Source: Candidatus Sediminicultor secundus (lineage in GTDB: Bacteria > Atribacterota > JS1 > SB-45 > 34-128). Taken from it: a stretch of DNA of 16,649 nt. The position numbers were made by a program, and so were the translations under genes. Under the pieces are notes generated by a model, which ran no database searches, was not told the origin of the DNA, and saw only the letters and a program-made list of their open reading frames with translations. Shown here in pieces: positions 7,609 through 14,504 of the stretch. Every line of letters starts with the position of its first letter. Position 1 is the stretch's first letter. Location: the NCBI GenBank assembly GCA_002849045.2, contig NCRO01000315.1:1-16649 (forward strand), given 5' to 3'.

Positions 7609-8165
7609 TGAAAGAAAGAATCGAAATGTGTTTAAGCGGTTCCGGAGGACAGGGCTTAATTTTAGCTGGCATAATTTTAGCCGAAGCGGCTGGCATACAT
7701 GATGGAAAAGAAGCTGTTCAAACCCAGTCTTACGGACCAGAAGCCCGAGGAGGAGCCAGTAGATCAGAAGTGATCATAAGCAATAATACCATAGATTATC
7801 CTAAAGTGATAAAATTGGATATTCTTTTAGCTTTAACCCAAACTGCCTGTGATAAATATGTCAAAAATTTAAACAAAGACGGTATCTTAGTTGCTGATTC
7901 TACATTAGTAACAGAGGTTCCTGCTATCTCAAACAAAATATATTTATTTCCCATTGCTGAAACAGCTCAAAAAAAATTCGGAACTAAATTGGTTACAAAT
8001 ATTATTTCCTTAGGAATAATTGTAGGATTAACTGAAGTAGTTTCAAGAGAAGCTATTCAAAAGGCAGTTTATTCCAGAGTTCCTTCAAAAGCAAAGGAAG
8101 TAAATGAAAAGGCCTTAAACTTAGGATTTGATATTGCAACAGATATGAAATCAGAAGAAAGTTGA
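7608..8165 (+). CDS. korC: 2-oxoacid:ferredoxin oxidoreductase, gamma subunit
   Basis: 185 aa from the ATG at 7608. A GTG one codon earlier (7605) is an equally usable start and overlaps the korB stop as GTGA. GGAGG at 7594-7598 serves either. Family hallmarks are SGSGGQGLILAG (10-21), QSYGPEARGGASRSEV (41-56) and a PVTNI-like segment seen here as LVTNIISLG (about 125-133). This domain contacts the alpha subunit and helps bind CoA. The next gene begins about 50 nt later with no terminator between them, so the kinase is probably co-transcribed. Confidence 0.92.
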   Translation: MKERIEMCLSGSGGQGLILAGIILAEAAGIHDGKEAVQTQSYGPEARGGASRSEVIISNNTIDYPKVIKLDILLALTQTACDKYVKNLNKDGILVADSTLVTEVPAISNKIYLFPIAETAQKKFGTKLVTNIISLGIIVGLTEVVSREAIQKAVYSRVPSKAKEVNEKALNLGFDIATDMKSEES

Positions 8166-8216
8166 AACAAAAGATAAGATAAATAATAATTTATGAAAAA
8201 GGAGATTAAGGGTAAA

Positions 8217-9419
8217 ATGAAAGTTTTAGTGGTAAATAGCGGCAGCTCATCTATAAAATATCAGTTATTTGATATGACTGATGAATCTGTATTGGCCAAA
8301 GGGTTGGTGGAGAGGATCGGTATTCCTAATTCAATTATTAATCATTATCCTTCTGGCCAGGAACCAGTTATAACTCATCAAGACATTCCCAATCATAAGG
8401 TGGGAATTAAGTTAGTAATGGATGCCTTACTCCACCCAGAATATGGAGTTATTAAGGATGTGTCAGAAATATCAGCGGTAGGTCATAGAGTGGTTCATGC
8501 TAGAGAAAAATTCTCTGGTTCTATATTACTTACTGATAAAGTTATGGATGCCTTAAGAGAATGTATCGAGCTTGCTCCTTTACAAAATCCTCCTAATATC
8601 TTAGGAATAGAGGTATGTAAAGAATTGATGCCTGGTATATCTCAAGTGGGAGTATTTGATACCGCTTTTCATCAGACTATTCCGGAATGCGCCTATCTCT
8701 ACGGTATACCTTACAAATTTTATAAGAAGTATAAAATAAGAAGATATGGATTCCATGGGACTTCTCATAAATTTGTAGCTCAAAGAACGGCTGAAATTTT
8801 AGAAAAACCCTTGGAAGAGCTTAAAATAATCACTTGTCACTTAGGGAATGGTTCAAGTATTACTGCTGTAAAAAATGGAATTTCAATTGATACGAGCTTG
8901 GGATTTGGGACAGTTGCCGGTATAGTTATGGGGACTCGTTGCGGAGATGTTGACCCTGCAGTGATTCTTTTTTTAATGGATAAAGAAAAACTTTCTATAG
9001 AGGAAATCAATAAAATTATCTATAAAGAAAGTGGATTATTGGGTCTATCTGAAGGGATTTCGAGTGATAACAGAGATTTAGGGAAAAAAGCAAAACAAGG
9101 TGATGAAAGAGCGATTAGAGCATTGTCTATCTTAGATTACGGTATAAAAAAATATATCGGAGCTTATGCGGCTGCCATGGGTGGAGTAGATGTGGTTGTC
9201 TTTACTGCTGGTATTGGAGAAAATGCATGGAAAGTAAGAAAGGGAGCTTGTGAAGGATTAGAATTTTTAGGAATAAAAATCGATCCTGAAAAAAATAATA
9301 GTAGTAGCAAAGAAACGATTATTAGTGAAGATGGCTCAAAGGTAAAAGTAATGGTCATTCCAACAAATGAAGAATGGATGATTGCAAAGGATACGATGGA
9401 AATAATAGAAAAACTCTAA
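8217..9419 (+). CDS. Acetate kinase-family enzyme with altered acyl pocket, possibly propionate kinase
   Basis: 400 aa from ATG 8217, which gives the canonical opening MKVLVVNSGSSS and has GGAG (8201-8204) and AAGGG (8208-8212) upstream. The ATG at 8193 would add eight residues and has no ribosome binding site. The enzyme makes ATP from an acyl phosphate. Numbering agrees with Methanosarcina thermophila AckA: Asn7, Arg91, Asp148, Phe179, His180 and Arg241 are all present, as is the FTAGIGENA nucleotide loop. The acid-binding pocket differs: Pro232 of the FTPLEG loop is Thr (FGTVAG, 230-235), His123 is Gln (PLQNPPN), and Gly95-Gly96 are Ala-Arg (HAREKF). It sits between the oxoacid oxidoreductase and nfnAB, so it probably harvests ATP from the acyl-CoA formed. 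No phosphotransacylase is in the window. Family certain, substrate uncertain. Confidence 0.9.
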   Translation: MKVLVVNSGSSSIKYQLFDMTDESVLAKGLVERIGIPNSIINHYPSGQEPVITHQDIPNHKVGIKLVMDALLHPEYGVIKDVSEISAVGHRVVHAREKFSGSILLTDKVMDALRECIELAPLQNPPNILGIEVCKELMPGISQVGVFDTAFHQTIPECAYLYGIPYKFYKKYKIRRYGFHGTSHKFVAQRTAEILEKPLEELKIITCHLGNGSSITAVKNGISIDTSLGFGTVAGIVMGTRCGDVDPAVILFLMDKEKLSIEEINKIIYKESGLLGLSEGISSDNRDLGKKAKQGDERAIRALSILDYGIKKYIGAYAAAMGGVDVVVFTAGIGENAWKVRKGACEGLEFLGIKIDPEKNNSSSKETIISEDGSKVKVMVIPTNEEWMIAKDTMEIIEKL

Positions 9420-9440
9420 AAAAGGATTAATAAATATAGA

Positions 9441-10298
9441 ATGTATAAAATAATAACAAAAGAAAAACTAAATGATGCTATTTATTCAATGTGGATCGAA
9501 GTCCCTGAAGTGGCTTCCTCAGTCCAGCCCGGTCAATTTATCATTTTAATGATTACAGAAAAAGGAGAACGAATTCCTCTGACCGTAGCTGATTTTGACC
9601 GAGAAAGAGGATTAATTTGCATTGTCTTTCAGATAGTGGGCAAGACCAGTGAAGAACTTTCCATCCTGGAAGAAGGAGATAAACTATTCTCCTTTATCGG
9701 ACCTTTGGGTAAAAAGACCGAGATTAAAAATTATGGAAAAGTAATAACCGTAGGCGGAGGTACCGGGATCGCCTGCATCCATCCAATTACCCGTGCCCTA
9801 AAAGAAGCTGGGAACGAAGTTATTTCAATTATTGGAGCCCGCAATAAAGAACTGATTATTATGGAAGAGGAGATAAGAAAAGTCTCCTCAGAACTGATTG
9901 TTACCACTGATGATGGTAGTTATGGACGAAAGGGTTTTGTCACTCAAGTTTTAAAAGAGCTCTTAGATAAGGATAAATTAATTAAGAAGGTATGGACTAT
10001 CGGTCCGGCTATTATGATGAAGGTGACCTGTGAAACCACCAAACCTTATCAGGCAGAAACCATAGTTAGCTTAAATTCTATTATGGTAGATGGTACCGGA
10101 ATGTGTGGTTCCTGTAGAGTTACCATAGGAGGAGAGACTAAATTTGTTTGTACCGATGGGCCGGAATTTAATGGCCAACTGGTAGATTGGACAGAATTTA
10201 TGAATCGTCTTTCTCGCTATAAAGATTCAGAGAAAAAATCCTGGGATCTCTACCACGAACATACTCATGTTTGTAGCTGCGGAAGGGGGACAAATTAA
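9441..10298 (+). CDS. nfnA: NfnA-type FAD/NAD(H)-binding subunit (NADH-dependent reduced ferredoxin:NADP+ oxidoreductase)
   Basis: 285 aa, similar to the dihydroorotate dehydrogenase electron-transfer (PyrK/SudB) family. The FAD domain opens with PGQFIIL (about 30-36) and ERIPLTVAD (about 43-51). GGGTGIACIHP (about 109-119) begins the NAD-binding domain. The [2Fe-2S] ligands are Cys222, Cys225 and Cys237 in MCGSC and FVCTDGPEF, and Asp217 just upstream fits the aspartate ligand I recall being reported for NfnA. The last residues carry an extra CSCG (278-281). With NfnB it exchanges electrons among reduced ferredoxin, NADH and NADPH by flavin bifurcation. AAAGGA (9421-9426) is 14 nt from the ATG, a loose spacing. 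The stop overlaps the nfnB start in TAATG. Confidence 0.9.
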   Translation: MYKIITKEKLNDAIYSMWIEVPEVASSVQPGQFIILMITEKGERIPLTVADFDRERGLICIVFQIVGKTSEELSILEEGDKLFSFIGPLGKKTEIKNYGKVITVGGGTGIACIHPITRALKEAGNEVISIIGARNKELIIMEEEIRKVSSELIVTTDDGSYGRKGFVTQVLKELLDKDKLIKKVWTIGPAIMMKVTCETTKPYQAETIVSLNSIMVDGTGMCGSCRVTIGGETKFVCTDGPEFNGQLVDWTEFMNRLSRYKDSEKKSWDLYHEHTHVCSCGRGTN

Positions 10299-11731
10299 TG
10301 GCCAAAATGATACCACCCAAAGAAAGGGTAAAAAGAGAGCAGATTCCTATGCCCGAACAAGAACCCAAAGAGAGAATTTATAATTTTAAAGAAGTACCCT
10401 TAGGCTACACCCAAGAACAGGCCATCTATGAGGCTCAAAGATGTCTACAGTGTAAAAATCCCAAATGTGTTCCAGGTTGCCCAGCGGAAATTAATATCCC
10501 TCAGTTTATTAAAAAAATTGTAGAGGAAGATTTTGCCGGTGCCTATCTGGAAATATTAAAAACCGATGACCTTCCGGCTATGACCGGAAGAGTATGCCCT
10601 CAGGAAGAACAATGTCAACGGGTTTGTATTTTAGAAAAACAGGGAAAACCGATAGCTATTGGTCGATTAGAACGATTTGTTGCTGATTGGGCTCGCGAAA
10701 ATAATATTCACGGAAAGTTACCAAAGATTAGTAAAAAAGAACAAAAAGTAGCAGTAGTAGGTTCTGGCCCTGCCGGACTTACCTGTGCCGCCGATTTAGC
10801 CAAGTTAGGTTATGAGGTTACTATATTTGAAGCCTTACATCAACCCGGGGGAGTCTTGGTCTACGGTATTCCTGAATTTCGACTCCCTAAATCTATAGTA
10901 GAGTACGAAGTAAAAGAAATTGAAAAATTAGGGGTGAAAGTAGTAACCGATTTCGTAGTAGGGACTACCAAAAGTGTAGATAAATTAACTCAGGAATTTG
11001 ATGCTATTTTCTTAGCCAACGGAGCAGGTGCCCCTCGGTTTATGAATATCCCCGGAGAGAACTTAAATGATGTTTATTCAGCAAATGAATTCCTTACTCG
11101 AGCTAATCTGATGAAAGCCTATCTCTTCCCCAAGTATGATACCCCGATAAAGATAGGACAAAGAGCAGCTACTATTGGAGCAGGAAACGTGGCAATGGAT
11201 TCAGCACGTACTGCCTTAAGGTTAGGAGCAGAAAAGTCCTATATCGTTTATCGCAGGTCCCGAAAAGAAGTCCCTGCTCGAGCAGAAGAAGTCCATCATG
11301 CTGAAGAAGAAGGGATTATTTTTAATTTTCTTACCCTCCCCATTAAAGTATTGGGTGATGATAAGGGTAATGTTATCGGAATGGAATGTATAAAGATGAA
11401 ATTAGGTGAACCGGATGAATCAGGTAGAAGAAGACCTATCCCCATTCCCGGTTCTAATTTTGTAATCGAAGTAGATATGGTCATCGATGCCATAGGCACC
11501 TCAGCTAATCCTATCGTAGCTCGAAGTGCCACCGGAGTTAAGATTAACCAGTGGGGTTATTTCATTATAGATGATAACACCAAAACTACTACCAAAGAAG
11601 GAATATTCGCCGGAGGAGATATTGTTAGGGGTTCAGCTACAGTAATCTCCGCAGTAGGAGATGGAAAGGTAGCAGCTCGAGCAATTAATGAATTCTTGTC
11701 TTCGGGTGAAAGTTTGAGAAAAAGTAAATAA
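10298..11731 (+). CDS. nfnB: NfnB-type subunit (GltD-like NADPH/FAD, two [4Fe-4S] clusters)
   Basis: 477 aa, annotated elsewhere as homotetrameric NADPH-dependent glutamate synthase or sulfide dehydrogenase alpha. Two cysteine clusters at the N-terminus (Cys49, 52, 57, 61 and Cys100, 106, 110) bind [4Fe-4S] centres. VVGSGPAG (153-160) is the FAD site, and a second GAGNVAMD segment (about 294) is the NADPH site. GGDIVRGSATV near the end is the C-terminal FAD contact. It starts in the TAATG overlap with nfnA, and the pair matches the adjacent nfnA-nfnB arrangement of clostridia and Thermotoga. Direct neighbourhood of NfnA argues for ferredoxin:NADP transhydrogenation rather than true glutamate synthase. 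No clear terminator follows. Confidence 0.92.
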   Translation: MAKMIPPKERVKREQIPMPEQEPKERIYNFKEVPLGYTQEQAIYEAQRCLQCKNPKCVPGCPAEINIPQFIKKIVEEDFAGAYLEILKTDDLPAMTGRVCPQEEQCQRVCILEKQGKPIAIGRLERFVADWARENNIHGKLPKISKKEQKVAVVGSGPAGLTCAADLAKLGYEVTIFEALHQPGGVLVYGIPEFRLPKSIVEYEVKEIEKLGVKVVTDFVVGTTKSVDKLTQEFDAIFLANGAGAPRFMNIPGENLNDVYSANEFLTRANLMKAYLFPKYDTPIKIGQRAATIGAGNVAMDSARTALRLGAEKSYIVYRRSRKEVPARAEEVHHAEEEGIIFNFLTLPIKVLGDDKGNVIGMECIKMKLGEPDESGRRRPIPIPGSNFVIEVDMVIDAIGTSANPIVARSATGVKINQWGYFIIDDNTKTTTKEGIFAGGDIVRGSATVISAVGDGKVAARAINEFLSSGESLRKSK

Positions 11732-11779
11732 TATGAATTATTCTAAAAAGGGAAGGCAAGTAATAGGCTAGAAAGAAAA

Positions 11780-11808
11780 TTGAGAATTTTTAGTTTTAAT
11801 TAAATCAT
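11780..11808 (+). promoter_or_regulatory. Candidate promoter for glutamate dehydrogenase
   Basis: TTGAGA (11780-11785, five of six consensus positions), a 17-nt spacer and AATCAT (11803-11808, four of six). It lies in the 129-bp spacer between nfnB and gdh. The -10 box is weak, so this is a tentative call. Confidence 0.3.
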
Positions 11809-11860
11809 GTCTAAGTTAAATTAAAATTTTAAAAAAATAATTTAGGAGGACTTTTAAGAA

Positions 11861-13168
11861 ATGTCTAAAGAAATGAACCTTTTTGAATTAGTACAAGCTC
11901 AATTTGATCATAATGCAGAATCACTTAATCTTGATCCTGCTTTGCGGGAATTTATGAGAGAGCCAGAAAGGGCCATACAATTTACTATTCCGATAGACAT
12001 GGATAATGGTACCACCAAGACATTTACCGGTTTTAGAGTTCAACATTCTACTGCACGGGGACCAGCTAAAGGTGGTCTTCGTTTTGCAGAAGATGAGACA
12101 ATTGACATGGTTAGGCAATTAGCTATGATGATGGCCTGGAAATGTGCAGCGGTAGATATTCCTTTAGGTGGAGGTAAAGGTGGAGTTGTCGTAGATCCAA
12201 GAAAATTATCAGATAGAGAGACTGAAAGGTTATGCCGAGGTTGGGTTAGGAAAGTGTATGATTTTGTAGGTCCGGAAATAGATGTTCCCGCTCCGGATGT
12301 AGGCACTAATCCTCAGGATATGCTCTGGATTATGGATGAGTATGATACTATTAATAGAAATAGAAAACCCGGCTTTGTTACTGGCAAGGCAGTAGGAGTA
12401 GGTGGTTCACTGGGCAGAACAGAGGCTACTGGTTACGGTACGGTTTATTGTATTCGAGAAGCACTAAAGAGGCTGGATATTAATTTTAAATATGCTACCG
12501 CTTCTATTCAAGGTGCTGGTAATGTTGCCCAATATACTTGCGAAAAATTTGTTCAATATGGTGGAAAAGTAGTAGCAGTCTCTTGCTGGGATCCTAGAGA
12601 CAAAAAAGTTTATACTTACAGTTGTGAAAAGGGGATTGACCCCAAAGACTTGATTTCTCCAGGAACCTTAGATAAATTCGGGACTATTAACCCGGAAAAG
12701 GCCAAATCTTTTGGTTGGAAACAAGAAGCCGGTGATGCATGGTTAAGTAAAAATGTTAATGTTATTATTCCTGCAGCTTTAGGACAAGCAGTTACTCAGG
12801 ATAATGTAAATGATATCAATTTTGATACAGTTAAGATTTATGCAGAAGCAGCCAATACTCCAACAACTTTAGAAGCAGATGAAGTGTTAAAAGAGAAAGG
12901 TGTCTATATGATTCCTGATTTCATTTGTAATGCTGGCGGAGTAACTGTTTCTTATTTTGAGGAAGTTCAGAATAATATGAATTACTACTGGCCAAAAGAT
13001 GAAGTTTTAGAAAAACTCGATCGTATTATGACTAATGCCTTCAACGCGGTAGCTGATTTAGCTATCGAGAAAAAATACTATACCCGTGATGCTGCTTATT
13101 TGATCGCGATTCAGCGTGTAGCTAAGGCAGTAGAAGGTAGAGGTTGGGTAAAACCTAAGAAAAATTAG
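11861..13168 (+). CDS. gdhA: Glutamate dehydrogenase
   Basis: 435 aa, the size of hexameric catabolic-type glutamate dehydrogenases. Catalytic residues are in place: Lys70 in PAKGGLRF, Lys94 in MAWKCA, Lys106 in PLGGGKGG and Asp146 in PAPDVGTN. GGSLGRTEATGYG (181-193) is a family signature, and the nucleotide-binding turn is GAGNVA (218-223), where most relatives have GFGNVG. The segment at the end of the second Rossmann strand (SCWDPRDKKVY) also departs from the usual SDSxGGIY, so the NAD/NADP preference is not predicted. AGGAGGA at 11844-11850 is 10 nt from the ATG. It interconverts glutamate and 2-oxoglutarate plus ammonium, supplying the likely substrate of the Kor complex. It appears to have its own transcription unit. 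Confidence 0.94.
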   Translation: MSKEMNLFELVQAQFDHNAESLNLDPALREFMREPERAIQFTIPIDMDNGTTKTFTGFRVQHSTARGPAKGGLRFAEDETIDMVRQLAMMMAWKCAAVDIPLGGGKGGVVVDPRKLSDRETERLCRGWVRKVYDFVGPEIDVPAPDVGTNPQDMLWIMDEYDTINRNRKPGFVTGKAVGVGGSLGRTEATGYGTVYCIREALKRLDINFKYATASIQGAGNVAQYTCEKFVQYGGKVVAVSCWDPRDKKVYTYSCEKGIDPKDLISPGTLDKFGTINPEKAKSFGWKQEAGDAWLSKNVNVIIPAALGQAVTQDNVNDINFDTVKIYAEAANTPTTLEADEVLKEKGVYMIPDFICNAGGVTVSYFEEVQNNMNYYWPKDEVLEKLDRIMTNAFNAVADLAIEKKYYTRDAAYLIAIQRVAKAVEGRGWVKPKKN

Positions 13169-13196
13169 TATCTCGTATCTCGTGAATCGTATCTAG
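13169..13196 (+). repeat. Heptamer block, four units, inverted partner at 13263-13290
   Basis: TATCTCG, TATCTCG, TGAATCG and TATCTAG: four units of 7 bp starting directly after the gdh stop codon. The same unit is found inverted 66 bp downstream. Confidence 0.75.
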
Positions 13197-13262
13197 TAAA
13201 AAATAAATAGTCAAAAAGATTAAAGAAATTTAAAAGTTACATATTAGAAAGTATTTTTCTGG

Positions 13263-13290
13263 CGAGATACTAAGTACGAGATACGAAAAG
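13263..13290 (+). repeat. Heptamer block, four units, inverted relative to 13169-13196
   Basis: CGAGATA, CTAAGTA, CGAGATA and CGAAAAG. CGAGATA is the reverse complement of TATCTCG. ACGAGATACG (13276-13285) pairs perfectly with CGTATCTCGT (13174-13183), and AGATAC (13265-13270) with GTATCT (13189-13194). The block ends just before the ribosome binding site of the P-loop gene. Confidence 0.75.
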
Positions 13291-13312
13291 TGTTGGGAGA
13301 AGGTAATTAAAA

Positions 13313-14122
13313 GTGGAGATATTTGCTTTAATAGGAGAGAGCGGAACCGGCAAGAGTCATAAGGCCTTGTTAATTGCTCATAAATATAATATAAATTATA
13401 TAGTTGATGATGGACTTTTAATAAGGAAAGATAAGATATTAGCCGGTCATTCTGCAAAAAAAGATAAGAACAGAATTCAAGCTATTAGGACAGCTATTTT
13501 TGAGGATTCTTCCCATGCTCATGAGGTTATAGAGGTAATAAAAAAAGCTAAACCAAATAAGATATTAGTTATTGGAACATCGGTTAGGATGATTGACAAA
13601 ATTATTAAAACTTTAGAATTACCACCTCCTAAAAGAATTTTACAGATTGAAGATATTTCCACTGACAAGGAAATTGAGGAAGCGAAATCCGTTAGATTAA
13701 AAGAAGGGAAACATGTTATTCCCTTACCTGGAATTGAAGTACAAAGAAAATTCCCGGTAAATATATTAGAATCATTAGAGATATTTTATAAGAGAAGATA
13801 TAGTAAAAGGAAAATTGGTGAGAGAGCAATAGTAAGGCCGCCTTTTAGTTATTATGGAAAATTGTACGTTTCTGAAAATGCAATTTTAGATATAATTATT
13901 TATACACTTAAAGATTTTAAAGAAGTTGTAAAATTGGGCAAATCCCAAATCAATATTAGAGAAGAGGGTATTCTGGTAAATATTAGTTTAATCCTTAAAT
14001 ATGGGGGAAATATTCCCCAGGTTGGGCAAAAAATTCAAAAAAGCCTGAAAAAAGAATTAGAATATATAACTGGCATAAACGTCATTTTAATAGATATTTT
14101 TGTTTATAATTTAAGATATTAA
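13313..14122 (+). CDS. P-loop ATPase fused to a Gls24/Asp23-like domain, function unknown
   Basis: 269 aa starting with GTG, 9 nt after AAGG (13300-13303) in a GGGAGAAGG stretch. The N-terminal domain has a clear Walker A, GESGTGKS (8-15), a YIVDDGLLI strand (29-37) whose acidic pair could act like a Walker B or kinase residue, and a strand ILVIGTSVRM (about 84-93). From about 174 (VRPPFSYYGKLYVSE) to the end, the pattern of an N-terminal helix, INIREEGILVNISLILKYGGNIPQV and a long helix, then a final INVILIDIFVY strand, matches the Asp23/Gls24 fold. I recall similar uncharacterised ATP-binding proteins in anaerobic Firmicutes, but no assigned reaction. Gene neighbours give no clear hint: it stands alone between gdh and mcm, flanked on both sides by heptamer-repeat spacers. 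Confidence 0.8.
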   Translation: MEIFALIGESGTGKSHKALLIAHKYNINYIVDDGLLIRKDKILAGHSAKKDKNRIQAIRTAIFEDSSHAHEVIEVIKKAKPNKILVIGTSVRMIDKIIKTLELPPPKRILQIEDISTDKEIEEAKSVRLKEGKHVIPLPGIEVQRKFPVNILESLEIFYKRRYSKRKIGERAIVRPPFSYYGKLYVSENAILDIIIYTLKDFKEVVKLGKSQINIREEGILVNISLILKYGGNIPQVGQKIQKSLKKELEYITGINVILIDIFVYNLRY

Positions 14123-14129
14123 AAACAAA

Positions 14130-14199
14130 ATAGCATAACAAGTAGCATATAGCGCAAAACGAAAAAAATAAAACCAAAGCTTAAAACTTAAAATTAAAG
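14130..14199 (+). repeat. Degenerate A-rich heptamer tract, about ten units
   Basis: Read in steps of seven from 14130: ATAGCAT, AACAAGT, AGCATAT, AGCGCAA, AACGAAA, AAAATAA, AACCAAA, GCTTAAA, ACTTAAA, ATTAAAG. The units are strongly degraded, but CTTAAAA at 14180 and 14187 is an exact tandem pair. The part 14159-14186 matches the reverse complement of 14371-14398 at 22 of 28 positions. Confidence 0.5.
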
Positions 14200-14273
14200 A
14201 ATAGTATATATTATTTAGTGAAGAGAGAAAAGGGTTATTTGGTTAATCAGTTGCATGGATATGGGATTTTTTT

Positions 14274-14305
14274 AACTGGCAAACTGGTAAACAGGATTAC
14301 TGGAT
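14274..14305 (+). repeat. Octamer block, four units
   Basis: AACTGGCA, AACTGGTA, AACAGGAT and TACTGGAT: four in-register units of 8 bp with a shared ACTGG core. No inverted partner is seen in the window. Confidence 0.7.
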
Positions 14306-14307
14306 AA

Positions 14308-14343
14308 CTATATACTAAATATCTATACGCTAAGCGCTATCTA
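14308..14343 (+). repeat. Heptamer block, five units
   Basis: CTATATA, CTAAATAT (one base longer), CTATACG, CTAAGCG and CTATCTA. Its units resemble the reverse complement of those in 14131-14157 (for example CTATATG and CTACTTG on the minus strand). Confidence 0.65.
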
Positions 14344-14370
14344 AATAAGTTTTGAATGTTGAATTATGGT

Positions 14371-14398
14371 TTTTAGCTTTTCGCTTTACGTTTTTCGT
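14371..14398 (+). repeat. Heptamer block, four units
   Basis: TTTTAGC, TTTTCGC, TTTACGT and TTTTCGT, exactly four units of 7 bp. It is a 22/28 inverted match to 14159-14186. Confidence 0.7.
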
Positions 14399-14434
14399 TT
14401 AATTATTAACAAATAATTAGTTTTTTATTGCGTG

Positions 14435-14462
14435 TTACTCATTACATATTACTTATCACTGT
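14435..14462 (+). repeat. Heptamer block, four units
   Basis: TTACTCA, TTACATA, TTACTTA and TCACTGT, exactly four units of 7 bp with a TTAC core. No inverted partner is seen in the window. Confidence 0.65.
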
Positions 14463-14469
14463 GTTTTAA

Positions 14470-14490
14470 ACGATATACGATATACGAAAT
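14470..14490 (+). repeat. Heptamer block, left arm of a perfect 21-bp inverted repeat around the mutase genes
   Basis: ACGATAT, ACGATAT and ACGAAAT. The whole 21 bp is the exact reverse complement of 16609-16629. It lies 14 nt before the start codon of the mutase large subunit, just ahead of the ribosome binding site. Confidence 0.85.
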
Positions 14491-14504
14491 TAGAGAGGTG
14501 TAAG

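Larger units (their letters stand above)
14123..14504. other. 382-bp non-coding spacer built largely of period-7/8 repeat blocks
   Basis: No open frame with a ribosome binding site, no tRNA-like or riboswitch-like structure and no convincing terminator is seen. At least six blocks of degenerate tandem units occupy much of it: 14130-14199, 14274-14305, 14308-14343, 14371-14398, 14435-14462 and 14470-14490. The spacer ends in GAGAGG (14493-14498), the ribosome binding site of the mutase gene, so the last block lies in its leader. Confidence 0.8.

Noticed and set aside
8193..8216. Earlier ATG start for the kinase
   Set aside because: It would add MKKEIKGK before the canonical MKVLVVNSGSSS and has no ribosome binding site. 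The later ATG has GGAG and AAGGG upstream.
10298..11731. True glutamate synthase small subunit (GltD)
   Set aside because: No large glutamine-dependent subunit is nearby, and the gene is coupled directly to nfnA, matching the NfnAB arrangement.
11777..11790. Terminator after nfnB (AAAATT-GAG-AATTTT)
   Set aside because: The stem is six A-T pairs only with a 3-nt loop. It is too weak to call a terminator.
13169..14490. CRISPR array
   Set aside because: Units are only 7-8 bp, directly abutting, degenerate and without spacers. No cas genes are present.
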